From an uncultured Kiritimatiellota bacterium (GTDB lineage Bacteria > Verrucomicrobiota > Kiritimatiellia > RFP12 > UBA1067): a DNA stretch of 32,394 nt. Location of the stretch: NCBI GenBank assembly GCA_934635045.1, contig CAKTZA010000044.1:1-32394 (forward strand), given 5' to 3'. The notes below the pieces were generated by a model that saw nothing but the letters and a program-made list of their open reading frames with translations, made no database searches and was not told where the DNA came from. A program made the position numbers and the translations under genes. This document shows positions 1 through 8,300 of the stretch, piece after piece. The first letter of the stretch is position 1. Every line of letters starts with the position of its first letter.

Positions 1-954
1 CTTCTCCGTCTTGTACTTGGCACTTTCAGTATACCTGTTGTCATTGTACCAAATGGTGAGTCCATGACTCCACGCACCGCCAAAGGTCCGGTAGCAGACG
101 GATGAAATGTCCCGTCCGCAGTAGTCCGTCAGGGGATTCTCCGCCGTCGTGCCCAGCGTCTCGTCGCCGGCGGCCTCGCGGAGTTCCGCAAAGTCGAGCG
201 CATAGCCGCGCTCGGCCCAGGTACCCTCCGGCTCGCACGTCAGCTCGGTGACGTTGCCGAGCGTGTCGTAGAGGCCGAACATGTTCGGCGCGTAGGAGCC
301 GACGGCCGCCGTGCCCGCCGAAAGGTCGCTGTCGCCCGTCGCGGACGACACGTTGGAATTCTCGTAATAGCGCGCACAGACGTCCGCTGCCAGTTCAACG
401 CCGTCCACCTTGTAGCGGTAGTATTCGCCGCCGTAGTCACCGGCGCGGCAGGCCCACTCGCTCTGCATGTAGGAGGGGAGCGTCAGCGGCAGGCCCGTCC
501 GCGCACGGAGACGGCCGAAGAGAGAGTCCGCCTTGATCTTCGCGGGGGTGCGCTGGACGTTGAAATTGTCGCCGAGCAGCTCGTAGTACATGGTGAAGTT
601 TTCCACCGGACGGCTCGCCGCGTAGACCGTGTTCGAGAAGTAGCTCGGATTCGACCCCATCACCAGCTCGTACTGGCGCTGCGTCAGCTCGAAGACGCCC
701 ATGTAGTAGTCCTTCGTCTGGGCACCGTAAAAGTTGTTGCCGCCATTGTACTTCCACCAGCCGTACACGAGTGCCTTCTCGGGACGGCGGATGCGCCGCA
801 GCCACAGCTCGGTCGTCTGGCACGGCTCGTCCGTCGCGCCCTGCACGTGCGCGGGCGCGTCCTGTCGCTGGCCGACGTGCGGCGCGTACGCCGAACCGCG
901 TCCGCCCGTCTCTCTCCGCTCGGCGCTCGGCCGTCCCGCCCGCTCCTCACGCAA
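1..954 (-). CDS. FGE-sulfatase (SUMF1/formylglycine-generating-like) domain protein, runs off left edge, 5' end unclear
   Basis: A single minus-strand frame is open from an in-frame stop at 1018-1020 to the window edge. It encodes the familiar SUMF1-type landmarks in order: YYMGVFELTQRQYELVMG followed by NPS, RPVENFTM, a degenerate EWACRAG, NMFGLYDTLGNVTEL, and RTFGGAWSHG. The family covers formylglycine-generating enzymes and many PVC relatives of unknown substrate, so a sulfatase-activating role is only a possibility. No ATG precedes the domain and no signal peptide is visible. The best start I can offer is TTG at 954 with AAGGA upstream, and GTG at 846 is an alternative. The first 35 or so codons after 954 are Arg/Gly/Glu-rich and look unlike a native N-terminus, so the gene may be 5'-truncated or frameshifted. 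The 3' end is outside the window. Family assignment is confident; start and integrity are not. Confidence 0.7.
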   Translation of the reverse strand, partial: MREERAGRPSAERRETGGRGSAYAPHVGQRQDAPAHVQGATDEPCQTTELWLRRIRRPEKALVYGWWKYNGGNNFYGAQTKDYYMGVFELTQRQYELVMGSNPSYFSNTVYAASRPVENFTMYYELLGDNFNVQRTPAKIKADSLFGRLRARTGLPLTLPSYMQSEWACRAGDYGGEYYRYKVDGVELAADVCARYYENSNVSSATGDSDLSAGTAAVGSYAPNMFGLYDTLGNVTELTCEPEGTWAERGYALDFAELREAAGDETLGTTAENPLTDYCGRDISSVCYRTFGGAWSHGLTIWYNDNRYTESAKYKTEK

Positions 955-969
955 CGTCCTTGTTCTGTG

Positions 970-987
970 AGGCGGCGCAAGCCGCCT
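970..987 (-). other. GC-rich hairpin between small membrane protein gene and FGE-domain gene
   Basis: A perfect 7-bp stem (AGGCGGC/GCCGCCT) with a 4-nt loop lies about 50 nt after the stop of the upstream gene. There is no U-tract on the minus strand, so it is a weak terminator candidate or only a structured spacer. The 960-1037 interval holds nothing else I can support. Confidence 0.35.
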
Positions 988-1037
988 GTGGCCCGGAGGA
1001 GCCGACAGTCGTAATAGCTAAAGCCTTGGTCTTCAGC

Positions 1038-1310
1038 TCAGAAAACGTAGAAGACAAGCCACAGGACGCCGAGGACAGCGGCGACGAACAGGAACCGCCG
1101 CTGGCGGAAGCGCGCCTCCTCCTGCCGCACCGTGCGTCCAAACGTGCTCATGCCGCCGCCGGAAATGTAGTGCAGCAGCTTGCCGTAGGCGCCCCGGTAG
1201 TCCGCGAGAATCCACGGCGTCCGCGAGCGCGTGTAGGCGTGTTTCGACGGAATCTCGGAAAGATGAACCACAGCCGCTGTCCGATGTCTTTCGCCTTTTG
1301 TCCCTGTCAC
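1038..1310 (-). CDS. small hypothetical protein with one C-terminal membrane segment
   Basis: I do not recognise the family. It is 90 residues if started at GTG 1310, three bases after the LysM gene's stop, which suggests translational coupling. A later GTG or the internal ATG (giving 37 residues) are alternatives. The N-terminal two thirds is polar and Arg/Tyr-rich (TRSRTPWILADYRGAYGK). The last 18 residues (FLFVAAVLGVLWLVFYVF) are a single membrane span that ends at the stop codon, so it looks tail-anchored with the N-terminus in the cytoplasm. It is the last clear member of the scpA-scpB-lysM cluster, which hints at, but does not prove, an envelope or cell-cycle role. Confidence 0.55.
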   Translation of the reverse strand: MTGTKGERHRTAAVVHLSEIPSKHAYTRSRTPWILADYRGAYGKLLHYISGGGMSTFGRTVRQEEARFRQRRFLFVAAVLGVLWLVFYVF

Positions 1311-1313
1311 CCT

Positions 1314-2297
1314 TTACGGCAACGTAATCGTCTGGCCCGCGCGGACGCGGCCATCGTTCGAGATGAGCGCCTTGTTCGCGTCGCGAATCTGCCGCCACGC
1401 CGCCACACGCCCGTAGAAGCGCAGCGCAATCTTGTAGAGCGTATCGCCTTCCTGCACGACATAGGTCGACGGGCGCCGCGCCTTCTCCGCCGCCGCACGT
1501 TCGGCCGCCGCGCGCGCCTCCTCGTCATGCAGCGCCTGCGCCGCCGCACGCCGCGCGACGTCCTCGGCCGTCTGCTTCGGCAACAGCGACGAGCCGTCCG
1601 ACGTCTCCGCCGACTCCTCGGCCTTCAGCGCCGCGACCTCGCGCGCCGTCGCGTCCGCACGGCCGGACGGCTCCTCATCCTCCTCGTCCAAGAGCGTCTT
1701 CACGTCCACAGCCGTCCGACGCACCGTCGATTCGCCCGCGTCCGTCCCCTTCACGGCGGCGACCAGCCGCGCGTGCTCGCCGTCGAGCGCACGGTATTTC
1801 TCGCGCTCTTCCGCCAGCAGCTTTTCCGCCGCCACCGCGCGCGTCTCCGCCGCCTTCAGCTCCTTGCGCAGCGAGTCGATTTCCTTCGCGAAGGCCTCGT
1901 CGCCAAGCCCCCGGTTCTTCTCCACCCATTCGCGCACGAGCTCGCGCTCACAAATCGCGAGCCGATCCTTCGCGAGCGGCGCCTTGTCGCTGTCGGGCCT
2001 CTGCAGCAGGAACTCGCGGTAGGCGCAGTACGCCTCTAAGTAATCCTTCTTCGTGTCCTGCATGAGGCAGGCGTACTGGAAGCGCGCGGCGGAATTGGCC
2101 GGCGACTTGCGGATCGCCTTCGCAAATCCCTTCGCGGCGGCGTCCAGCCGACCGGCGCGGTAGTCCGCAAGCGCGGCACGGTAAGTCCCGTCCTCGCGTT
2201 CGAGCGCGAGATCCTGCCGCTCCCGCACGTAGTCACACGCCGTCAGGCTCGTCAGAGCCATCAGCGCCACCGCCGTCTTCAGCGTCTTCGCCTTCAT
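1314..2297 (-). CDS. LysM-domain lipoprotein with TPR-like and coiled-coil regions
   Basis: A 327-residue lipoprotein. Residues 1-21 form a type II signal peptide with lipobox LTAC (Cys21). Residues about 25-105 resemble TPR helices (YRAGRLDAAAKGFAKAI), about 110-190 are a charged coiled coil, and 279-327 are a LysM domain (YVVQEGDTLYKIALRFYG, ending GQTITLP) that should bind peptidoglycan. The expected location is the periplasmic side of the outer membrane. The start at 2297 is chosen because GAGGAGGA lies just upstream and the signal peptide begins there. Longer in-frame starts would only translate an Arg-rich shadow of scpB. The start lies inside scpB, giving a 65-bp overlap, so translation is probably coupled to it. 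The specific function is unknown. Confidence 0.85.
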   Translation of the reverse strand: MKAKTLKTAVALMALTSLTACDYVRERQDLALEREDGTYRAALADYRAGRLDAAAKGFAKAIRKSPANSAARFQYACLMQDTKKDYLEAYCAYREFLLQRPDSDKAPLAKDRLAICERELVREWVEKNRGLGDEAFAKEIDSLRKELKAAETRAVAAEKLLAEEREKYRALDGEHARLVAAVKGTDAGESTVRRTAVDVKTLLDEEDEEPSGRADATAREVAALKAEESAETSDGSSLLPKQTAEDVARRAAAQALHDEEARAAAERAAAEKARRPSTYVVQEGDTLYKIALRFYGRVAAWRQIRDANKALISNDGRVRAGQTITLP

Positions 2298-3228
2298 CGT
2301 CTTCCTCCTCTTCGTCACCTTCGCTGTCTTCATCGTCATCCTCGTCGTCGAACTCGTCCGGCGTGTCGTCGATGAAGAAATCGTCGTCGCTCGCCGCCGC
2401 CTCGGCGGCAGGCTCTGCGCCCTCGGTCTCGTCGGCCTCGGTCGGCGACGCGCCTTCCTCTTCGGCGGCCGCAACCTCCACGACCGTCGCCGATTCCGGC
2501 GCCGTCTCGGTCGTCTCTGTCGCCTCGGCAACCTCTTCGGTCGCCGCCGGTTCCTCGGCCGCTTTCTCGACGGCCTCCGCCGGCTTCGGCGGCTCCGGCT
2601 TCTTGTAGGACGCCGCCTTCTGCTTCGGGTTCGACCGCTGGAGCGTCGGGTCGAGCTCGTTCAGCTGCTGGAGCGACGCGAGGCCGAAGTGCTCCAGAAA
2701 GAGCGGCGTCGTGCCGTAGAGGAACGGATGCCCCGGCAACTCGGACTTGCCGACGAGGCGGACGAGCTGAAGGTCCATCAGCGTCTTGATGTTCGCCGAG
2801 ACGTCCACGCCGCGAATCGCCTCGATCTCGCTCTTCGTGAGCGGTTGGCGATAGGCGACGATTGCCAATGTCTCCAGCGAGGCGCGACCAAGCCGGTTCG
2901 GACGATCCATCTTCAGCAGCGCGCGCACGTACCGCCCGCAGCTCGGTACCGACTGGAGGCGGTACGCCCCGCCCGTGCAGACGAGCTGAAAGCCGCAGCC
3001 CGCGACCTCCAGCGCCTTCTCCAGTCCGCGCAGGGCCTCGGCAATCTCCTTAGACGTGCAGGTGCGGTACACGTCCATGATCTCCTTGTTCTCGCCCGCC
3101 TCCGCCTCGACGGCGCGCACGGCCTCGCGCAAGTCCGTCGCCGTCAGCGGCGTCTCGCTCGCAAAGAGCAGCGCGCCGACGATCTCCTGCAGGGACTGCG
3201 GCAGCGGTATCTTCACCTCGTCACTCAT
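2233..3228 (-). CDS. scpB: Segregation and condensation protein B with long acidic tail
   Basis: ScpB is the winged-helix subunit that dimerises and binds ScpA in the SMC-ScpAB condensin used for chromosome compaction and segregation. The first 200 or so residues match the family: LQEIVGALLFASETPLT at the N-terminus and LETLAIVAYRQPLTKSEIE followed by IRGV in the second winged helix. The protein is 331 residues, whereas ScpB is usually about 180-220. The extra 125 or so C-terminal residues are low-complexity, Ala/Glu/Thr then Asp/Glu-rich, with a run of more than 20 almost purely acidic residues near the end. The start at 3228 overlaps the end of scpA by 8 bp, the usual coupled arrangement. 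The acidic tail also carries the ribosome-binding site and start of the next gene. Confidence 0.93.
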   Translation of the reverse strand: MSDEVKIPLPQSLQEIVGALLFASETPLTATDLREAVRAVEAEAGENKEIMDVYRTCTSKEIAEALRGLEKALEVAGCGFQLVCTGGAYRLQSVPSCGRYVRALLKMDRPNRLGRASLETLAIVAYRQPLTKSEIEAIRGVDVSANIKTLMDLQLVRLVGKSELPGHPFLYGTTPLFLEHFGLASLQQLNELDPTLQRSNPKQKAASYKKPEPPKPAEAVEKAAEEPAATEEVAEATETTETAPESATVVEVAAAEEEGASPTEADETEGAEPAAEAAASDDDFFIDDTPDEFDDEDDDEDSEGDEEEEDDEGEDAEDGGGADGSDEPDGV

Positions 3229-4024
3229 AGTCGTCCGGTTTCTCCAAAGGCTTGTCGTCCGGCTCCTCGCGGGACGGCAGGATCGTGATCTCGTGGAACG
3301 CCGCGTTCTGGTAGATGATGACGCGGTGCTGGCGGAGAAGCTCCAGCAGCGCGAGGAAGGTCACGATGATCTCGCCCTTCGGCGCGTTCTCGGGGTCGAA
3401 CAGCGACGTGAAGGCGACCTGCCCCTCCTGGCGCGTCCGCGTCAGCACGTAGTCCATCTTGTCGGGGACGGAGAAGCGGATGCCCTTCAGCTCCTCGTGC
3501 GGCATCTCGTTCGCCCGCGCGACGACCTCCTGAAACGCCGTCAGGAGGTCGTAGAGGTCGAGGTTCGCCAAGGCGCCCTTCGCGTCCGCCGCCGTCTTCT
3601 CGAACTTGGGCCGCCCGCCGCCGTAGTCGAACGCGTTGGCGGCGAACGCCTCCATCCGCTCCAGCCGCAGCGCGGCGTCCTTGAACTTCTTGTATTCGAC
3701 GAGCTGGCGCACGAGGTCGAGGCGCGGATCGACCCATTCCTCGTCGCCGTCCTCGTTCCCGATGCGCCGCGAGACCGGCAGGAGCATGCGCGACTTGATG
3801 ACCATCAGCGTCGCCGCCATCACGATGAACTCGCCGGCGATGTCGAGGTTGAGCCGCCGCGCATCCTCGATGAACTTCATGTATTCCGTCGTGATGCGCT
3901 CGATCGGAATGTCGTAGATGTCGAGCTCTTCGCGGCGAATCAAATAGAGCAAAAGGTCAAGCGGACCCTCGAAAACGTCCAGGTTGACCTTGTACTCATC
4001 CGCAAAAAGCTGTTCCTGCGCCAT
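3221..4024 (-). CDS. scpA: Segregation and condensation protein A
   Basis: The kleisin of the bacterial SMC-ScpAB condensin complex, 267 residues, normal for the family. The N-terminal SMC-binding region is diagnostic (FEGPLDLLLYLIRREELDIY, then DIPI, then AATLMVIKSRMLLP). The C-terminal winged helix (GEIIVTFLALLELLRQHRV) binds the SMC head. The gene is followed by scpB with an 8-bp overlap. The start at 4024 is the only ATG before the motif, and an extended -10 box ends 8 nt upstream of it, so the transcript is probably leaderless or nearly so. The promoter lies in the last codons of the response regulator gene. Confidence 0.95.
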   Translation of the reverse strand: MAQEQLFADEYKVNLDVFEGPLDLLLYLIRREELDIYDIPIERITTEYMKFIEDARRLNLDIAGEFIVMAATLMVIKSRMLLPVSRRIGNEDGDEEWVDPRLDLVRQLVEYKKFKDAALRLERMEAFAANAFDYGGGRPKFEKTAADAKGALANLDLYDLLTAFQEVVARANEMPHEELKGIRFSVPDKMDYVLTRTRQEGQVAFTSLFDPENAPKGEIIVTFLALLELLRQHRVIIYQNAAFHEITILPSREEPDDKPLEKPDDYE

Positions 4025-4032
4025 AAGGGCGA

Positions 4033-4041
4033 ATTATACCA
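4033..4041 (-). promoter_or_regulatory. extended -10 promoter of scpA, built on the stop codon of the response regulator gene
   Basis: The minus strand reads TGGTATAATTC, a consensus TGnTATAAT extended -10. Its TATAAT hexamer (4033-4038) includes the TAA stop codon (4034-4036) of the upstream regulator gene. Eight bases separate the hexamer from the scpA ATG, so the start of transcription is predicted at or next to the start codon. No good -35 is visible. Confidence 0.7.
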
Positions 4042-4645
4042 AAAACCCACGCTTGGAGGCAAGGGACACGGCCTCGGCACGGTCGGACGCGCCAAGCTTG
4101 AAAAACGAGCGCTTCAGGTGCATTTTCACGCTGTTTTCGCTGATGTTGAGCTTCTCGCCAATCGCGCGGTTGCCGAGCCCCTGCGCGGCGAGCGTCAGCA
4201 CCTCCGTCTCGCGCGGCGAAAGGCCCTTCACGCCCTTGCGCGTCTCGTAGATGCGCCGCACGTCGTCCGTCATGAAGACCTCGCCCCGCATCGCCGAATG
4301 AATCGCCGAGATGATCGCCTCGACCGGCGCATCCTTCATCACGTAGCCGAGCGCGCCCTCCTCAATGGCGCGGTAGATGTCCTCTTCGGTGTCGGACGTC
4401 GTCAGCATCACCACGCGGGCCTCCGGGCTGTCCGCGATAATCTCCTTCAGGGCCTCAATGCCGTTCTTGTCGGGCATCCGCACGTCCATGAGCGTGACGT
4501 CGGGCTTCGTCTCGCGCACGAAGTCCACCGCGCCGCGCCCGCCGCTGTATTCGCCGGCGAACGCGAAGTCGGGCTGGGCCTCGATCAGGTACCTCAGGCC
4601 AGCCCGCAGGACAACATGGTCGTCAACTATTGCAACTCGTATCAT
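4034..4645 (-). CDS. LuxR/NarL-family two-component response regulator
   Basis: A 203-residue regulator with a receiver domain (residues 1-120) and a LuxR-type helix-turn-helix (about 139-200). Expected receiver residues are visible: acidic pair D8-D9, phospho-acceptor D54 in LMDVRMPD, T81/T82, and K103. The output domain has LSPRETEVLTLAAQGLGNRAIGE and the recognition-helix segment ISENSVKMHL. It should bind DNA as a phosphorylated dimer. No histidine kinase lies nearby, so it is an orphan here and its input and targets are unknown. The start at 4645 sits 7 nt after a TATAAT box. It is transcribed from its own promoter, and its 3' end contains the scpA promoter. Confidence 0.92.
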   Translation of the reverse strand: MIRVAIVDDHVVLRAGLRYLIEAQPDFAFAGEYSGGRGAVDFVRETKPDVTLMDVRMPDKNGIEALKEIIADSPEARVVMLTTSDTEEDIYRAIEEGALGYVMKDAPVEAIISAIHSAMRGEVFMTDDVRRIYETRKGVKGLSPRETEVLTLAAQGLGNRAIGEKLNISENSVKMHLKRSFFKLGASDRAEAVSLASKRGFLV

Positions 4646-4652
4646 GGCGCGT

Positions 4653-4661
4653 ATTATACCA
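4653..4661 (-). promoter_or_regulatory. extended -10 promoter of the LuxR-type regulator
   Basis: The minus strand reads TGGTATAATACG, with the hexamer at 4653-4658. Seven bases lie between the hexamer and the ATG at 4645, with no ribosome-binding site between them, so a leaderless mRNA is predicted. The 110-bp gap up to 4756 holds no gene. Confidence 0.7.
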
Positions 4662-4755
4662 TATCACGGACGCGCGGAAGCGCAGCAGCGCCTCGTCCGT
4701 CGCCTCGTGCACATGCGAAATCTGATTCGCGACAGCTGTCTGCGCAGAGAACTTC

Positions 4756-5211
4756 TTACGCCAGGCTCTTCAGCAACGCCGCGCACCCTTCGGCAACATC
4801 GTCGTAGGTCGCGTCGAAATTGCCAGTATACCACGGATCAGCGATGTCGCGCGCCTGTCCGGCGAACCCCAGCAGCCGGTGGATCTTCGGGCGGTCTTCC
4901 GGATAGACGAGCCGCTTCAAGTCCGCGATGTTGTAGGCGTCCATTCCGATGAGGAAATCGTATTCGCGCGCCTTCGCCGCCGTCAGGAGCCACGCCGCGC
5001 GCGGCGCAAAGGGAATGCCCTTCTCGCGCAGCTTGGCGCGCGTGCCCGGATGGATGTCGTTTCCAATCTCGTCCGTGTGCAACGCGGCGGATTCGACCTC
5101 GATGTCCGTGCGTCCCTCGCGGCGCACGAGGTCTTTCATGACGAACTCCGCCATCGGCGAGCGGCAGATGTTCCCGTGGCAAAGAAAGAGGATTTTCAAG
5201 GATGGCTTCAT
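4756..5211 (-). CDS. Low-molecular-weight protein tyrosine phosphatase
   Basis: A 151-residue cytosolic phosphatase of the LMW-PTP/arsenate-reductase fold. The catalytic P-loop CHGNICRS (C-x5-R-S) lies at residues 10-17, right after the first beta strand (KILFLCHG). The general-acid loop DPWYTGNFDATYDDV, with the DP pair, is near residue 125. Length matches the family (150-160). Substrates are phosphotyrosine proteins in most relatives, and none can be named here. The start at 5211 (MKPSLKILFL) fits the family; a longer in-frame extension to 5316 would pass through the upstream terminator hairpin and promoter and is rejected. It is monocistronic, with its own promoter 7 nt upstream. Confidence 0.93.
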   Translation of the reverse strand: MKPSLKILFLCHGNICRSPMAEFVMKDLVRREGRTDIEVESAALHTDEIGNDIHPGTRAKLREKGIPFAPRAAWLLTAAKAREYDFLIGMDAYNIADLKRLVYPEDRPKIHRLLGFAGQARDIADPWYTGNFDATYDDVAEGCAALLKSLA

Positions 5212-5218
5212 CGCCCGT

Positions 5219-5227
5219 ATTATACCA
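5219..5227 (-). promoter_or_regulatory. extended -10 promoter of the LMW phosphatase gene
   Basis: The minus strand reads TTTGGTATAATACG, with the hexamer at 5219-5224 and 7 nt to the ATG at 5211. This is the same spacing and wording as at the LuxR gene, and again predicts a leaderless transcript. Confidence 0.7.
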
Positions 5228-5232
5228 AACCT

Positions 5233-5263
5233 GGCGCCCGCCCATCCGAACGGTGCGGGCGCC
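5233..5263 (-). terminator. strong hairpin ending the GH/esterase operon A
   Basis: A perfect 9-bp GC stem (GGCGCCCGC at 5233-5241 with GCGGGCGCC at 5255-5263) around a 13-nt loop lies 54 nt after the stop of the FAD/GH29/GH105 gene. Only a short T-rich stretch (AGGTTTGG) follows, so termination may be imperfect, but position and stem strength fit an operon end. Confidence 0.6.
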
Positions 5264-5272
5264 CGGCATCGG

Positions 5273-5320
5273 TCAGGCGCGGTAGCCGCACTTCGGGCAG
5301 ACGCCGTCCTTTCCATTCAT
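5273..5320 (-). CDS. possible 15-residue micro-ORF with a CPKCG knuckle
   Basis: ATG at 5320 overlaps the TGA of the preceding giant gene (ATGA arrangement). It encodes MNGKDGVCPKCGYRA and then a stop, ahead of the terminator hairpin. CPKCG is a typical zinc-ribbon half-site, but a single CxxC cannot make a complete zinc site alone. There is no independent ribosome-binding site, so translation would depend on coupling. It may instead be a relic of a longer reading frame. Weakly supported. Confidence 0.2.
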   Translation of the reverse strand: MNGKDGVCPKCGYRA

Positions 5321-8300
5321 GGCTGGAGGAGCTCGGTGCAAAGCCACAGGAGCGGCGCCTGACCGTGGGGATCGCCGTTGATGCGCTTCCGCTGAAGGTA
5401 GTAGTCGCGGTCATTGAAAGCCCCCGTGCCCATGCAGACGTCCGCGAGGTTCGCATGCTCGTCCAGCTTGCCGCAGAGCGCGCGATACGCCTTTCGCACC
5501 GCCGCACCGTACTGAGACGGGAGCCATCCGCGATTCACGCCGACCGCGAACGCATACGCGAACATCGCCGTGCAGGACGTCTCCGGCCAAGCCTCCGGGT
5601 CGCCCACCAGCTGCCCCCAGAAACCGTCCGCCCGCTGCGTCTCCAGCAGCTTGCCCATCATCAGGTAGTAGCCCCTGAAGATGCGCGCACGAGACGCGCT
5701 GTCTTCGGGAAGCTCCCTGAGCATCATCGCCATGCCGGCGGCCATCCAGCCCGCGCCGCGCCCCCACACATACGGCACGCCCTTCGCGTGGTTGAAGAGG
5801 CCACGGTTCGGGCCGTCCTTCAGCTGAAGCTCGTCCAGATACAGGCACATCTCGCGCGCCGTCCGCTCCAGATACTTGCGGTCGCCCGACGCGGCGAACG
5901 CGCGCGTCTGCAAGGCGATAATCATGTACATGTCATCGATCCACAGCCGCGTCTGCGGCGTGTAGCCCCGTTTCCAGTAGGCCAGCTCGGTCGCGTAGTC
6001 GAGATTGTGCTCCTTCGCCGTGTCCAGCAGCCACTTCGGATAGGTGCGCTCGTGGTCGTCCGGGAGCGGCTTCTCCCACTGCCCGTCGGCATAGCGGTCG
6101 CCCATCGCCCGCGCACGCGGATCCTTCGTCCGCGCATAGACGGCGTAGGGCAACGCGCCGAAGACGTAGTAGTCGACGTGCTTGGCGACCGAGACGTGGT
6201 CGGCGCGCCGTCCGCCCGGATAGTAGTCCTCGAACCGCTTCAGCAGTTCGCGTTCAAGCGCCGCCTCGCCCGTCAGGGCCGTGAAGTCGATTGCCGTCGC
6301 CCAGAGGCTCACGTTCGCGTACTGCAGCGACACGCCGTCGCCATACTGTCCGTCGAACCCCTTCGGCGTGTACCGCTCGGCGTCCGTCGAGAGGAACTGG
6401 CGAACGATCCGACTGCCGACCGTCTTCGGGTCCAGTCCGTCCGGCCAATCCGCCGCCGGCTCTCGTTCGCCCAGCAGCACCTCGATCACCGGCACCGCGA
6501 CATCCGGCTTGACGACCGGCAGGTCGAAGTCATGCGCCTCGTCGTCGCGGTCGTCCCCCGTATACCCGGAGTAGTAGTGCCGCCGGACGACGCGGACTTC
6601 CGACCCGTCGTGCAGGAACCGCGCGAGGCGGACGCGCTTGGCGAACGGACAGGCCAGCTTGCCGGTCGGATACTCCGTCAGCGCGACATAGAGGCGTTCG
6701 GTCGCGGGGCTGTAGGTCAAGACCGTGCCGGGCGGCGCGGCAAACTCGGCCGGAGCCTCCGTACAGCCGTAGACGGCCTTCGCATTGAGCCCCATCCATC
6801 GGGCGAGCGCCTCCAGCCGATCCGTCGCCCGCGCGTCAAAACGGCCGCGCGCGTCCGGGCCGACGTTCAGGATGAGGTTTCCGCCGTGCGCGACCGTGCC
6901 GACCAGCATCGAGATCAGCTGCTCCGCGCTCTTCCACGTCGCCTCGTCCCGATGGTAGCCCCACGAGCCCGAAAACGTCTGGCAGGTCTCCCACGGCACG
7001 CGCACGCCGTCCTTGCGCGGCCACGCCGGGACGCGGCACTGCTCCGGCGTGATAAAGTCCCAGCCGCCCGCCGTGTCGTTGAGATCCAGCCGGTTGTCGA
7101 TGATGATGCCGGGCTGCAGTTCGCGCGCCAGCTGCACAAGGCCAACCGAGTCCCAGTCACGCCAGCCCTTGCCGAACGGCAGCGGATAGGAGAAGTCGAA
7201 CCAGATGACGTCAATCTTGCCGTATTTCGTCAGCAGTTCGCGCGTCTGGTCTTTCAGGTAGGCGCGATACTTCGCCATGTCGCGTCCGACGTTCGCCGCC
7301 GCGTAGCTGTCCGCGTCCAGCGTCTGCGGACGGCGCGGATGGTTGCGATCGACCGTGAAGTCGGGATGATGCCAGTCGATCAGCGAATAGTAGAGGCCGA
7401 TGCGAATGCCCTCCGCACGAAAGGCCTCCACGAACTCCTTCAGCAGATCCCGTCCAAACGGCGTGTTCGTGATCTTGTAGTCCGTGAAAGCCGAATCCCA
7501 CAGGCAGAAGCCCTCGTGGTGCTTGGCCGTCAGGACGACATAGCGCATGCCGGCCTCGCGCGCACGGCGCGCCCAGGCCCGCGCGTCGAAGAGATCCGGG
7601 TCAAACGCCTCGAAATAGCGGTCGTAGTCCTTGTCGAGCATCCGCTCCTCGGTCTTCACCCACTCATGCCGGGCCGGAAGCGAATAGAGCCCGAAATGGA
7701 TGAACATTCCGAAGCGCGCGTCCGTCCACCACGCCATGCGCGCGGCCTTCGCCTCCGGCGATTCGATCGGCAGCTCCGCCTTCTCCCGAATCACGTCCGG
7801 CACCGGCGTCCGAACGTCTTCAAGCTTCAGGTTCGGAATCAGCATGCCGTCCGCGAGGAGGGTCGCCTGCAGCTCGCGGATGGCGGTCTCCGCCAGTCGG
7901 CGCGGCGTCAGGCCACGTGCGGCGCAGAGCGCGGCGGCCGTGCCGACGGCCTGTCCCTCGATGGCGCACGTCGCGCCGACGCGCGTCGAACCCAAAGCCA
8001 AGTGCGTCACGGAAATGTCACGTCCGGCCATGAGCAGGTTGGGCACGTCCCTCGCGTAGAGCGCGCGGAACGGGATCGAATAGATCGGCACCTTGCGCGG
8101 CTCGACGCCCTTGCCCCAGCCGTTCGAGTCGACGCTCTGCATCCCCAAGACGTCATGCACGTCGAGGCCCCATCCGCCGTAGGCGACGCGGTCGTCGAAC
8201 ATCCGCCCGGCCAGCAAATCGTTGGCCGTCAGCACGACGTCGCCGACCAGACGACGGGACTCGCGCCGTCCGTTGACGAGCGGCACGGACACGAGCTCGG

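Noticed and set aside
771..2039. 422-codon plus-strand frame across the FGE, small membrane and LysM genes
   Set aside because: It crosses three minus-strand genes, is extremely Arg-rich and has no domain or ribosome-binding site.
3056..4807. 583-codon plus-strand frame over scpA and the LuxR-type gene
   Set aside because: Antisense shadow; both genes underneath are unambiguous on the minus strand.
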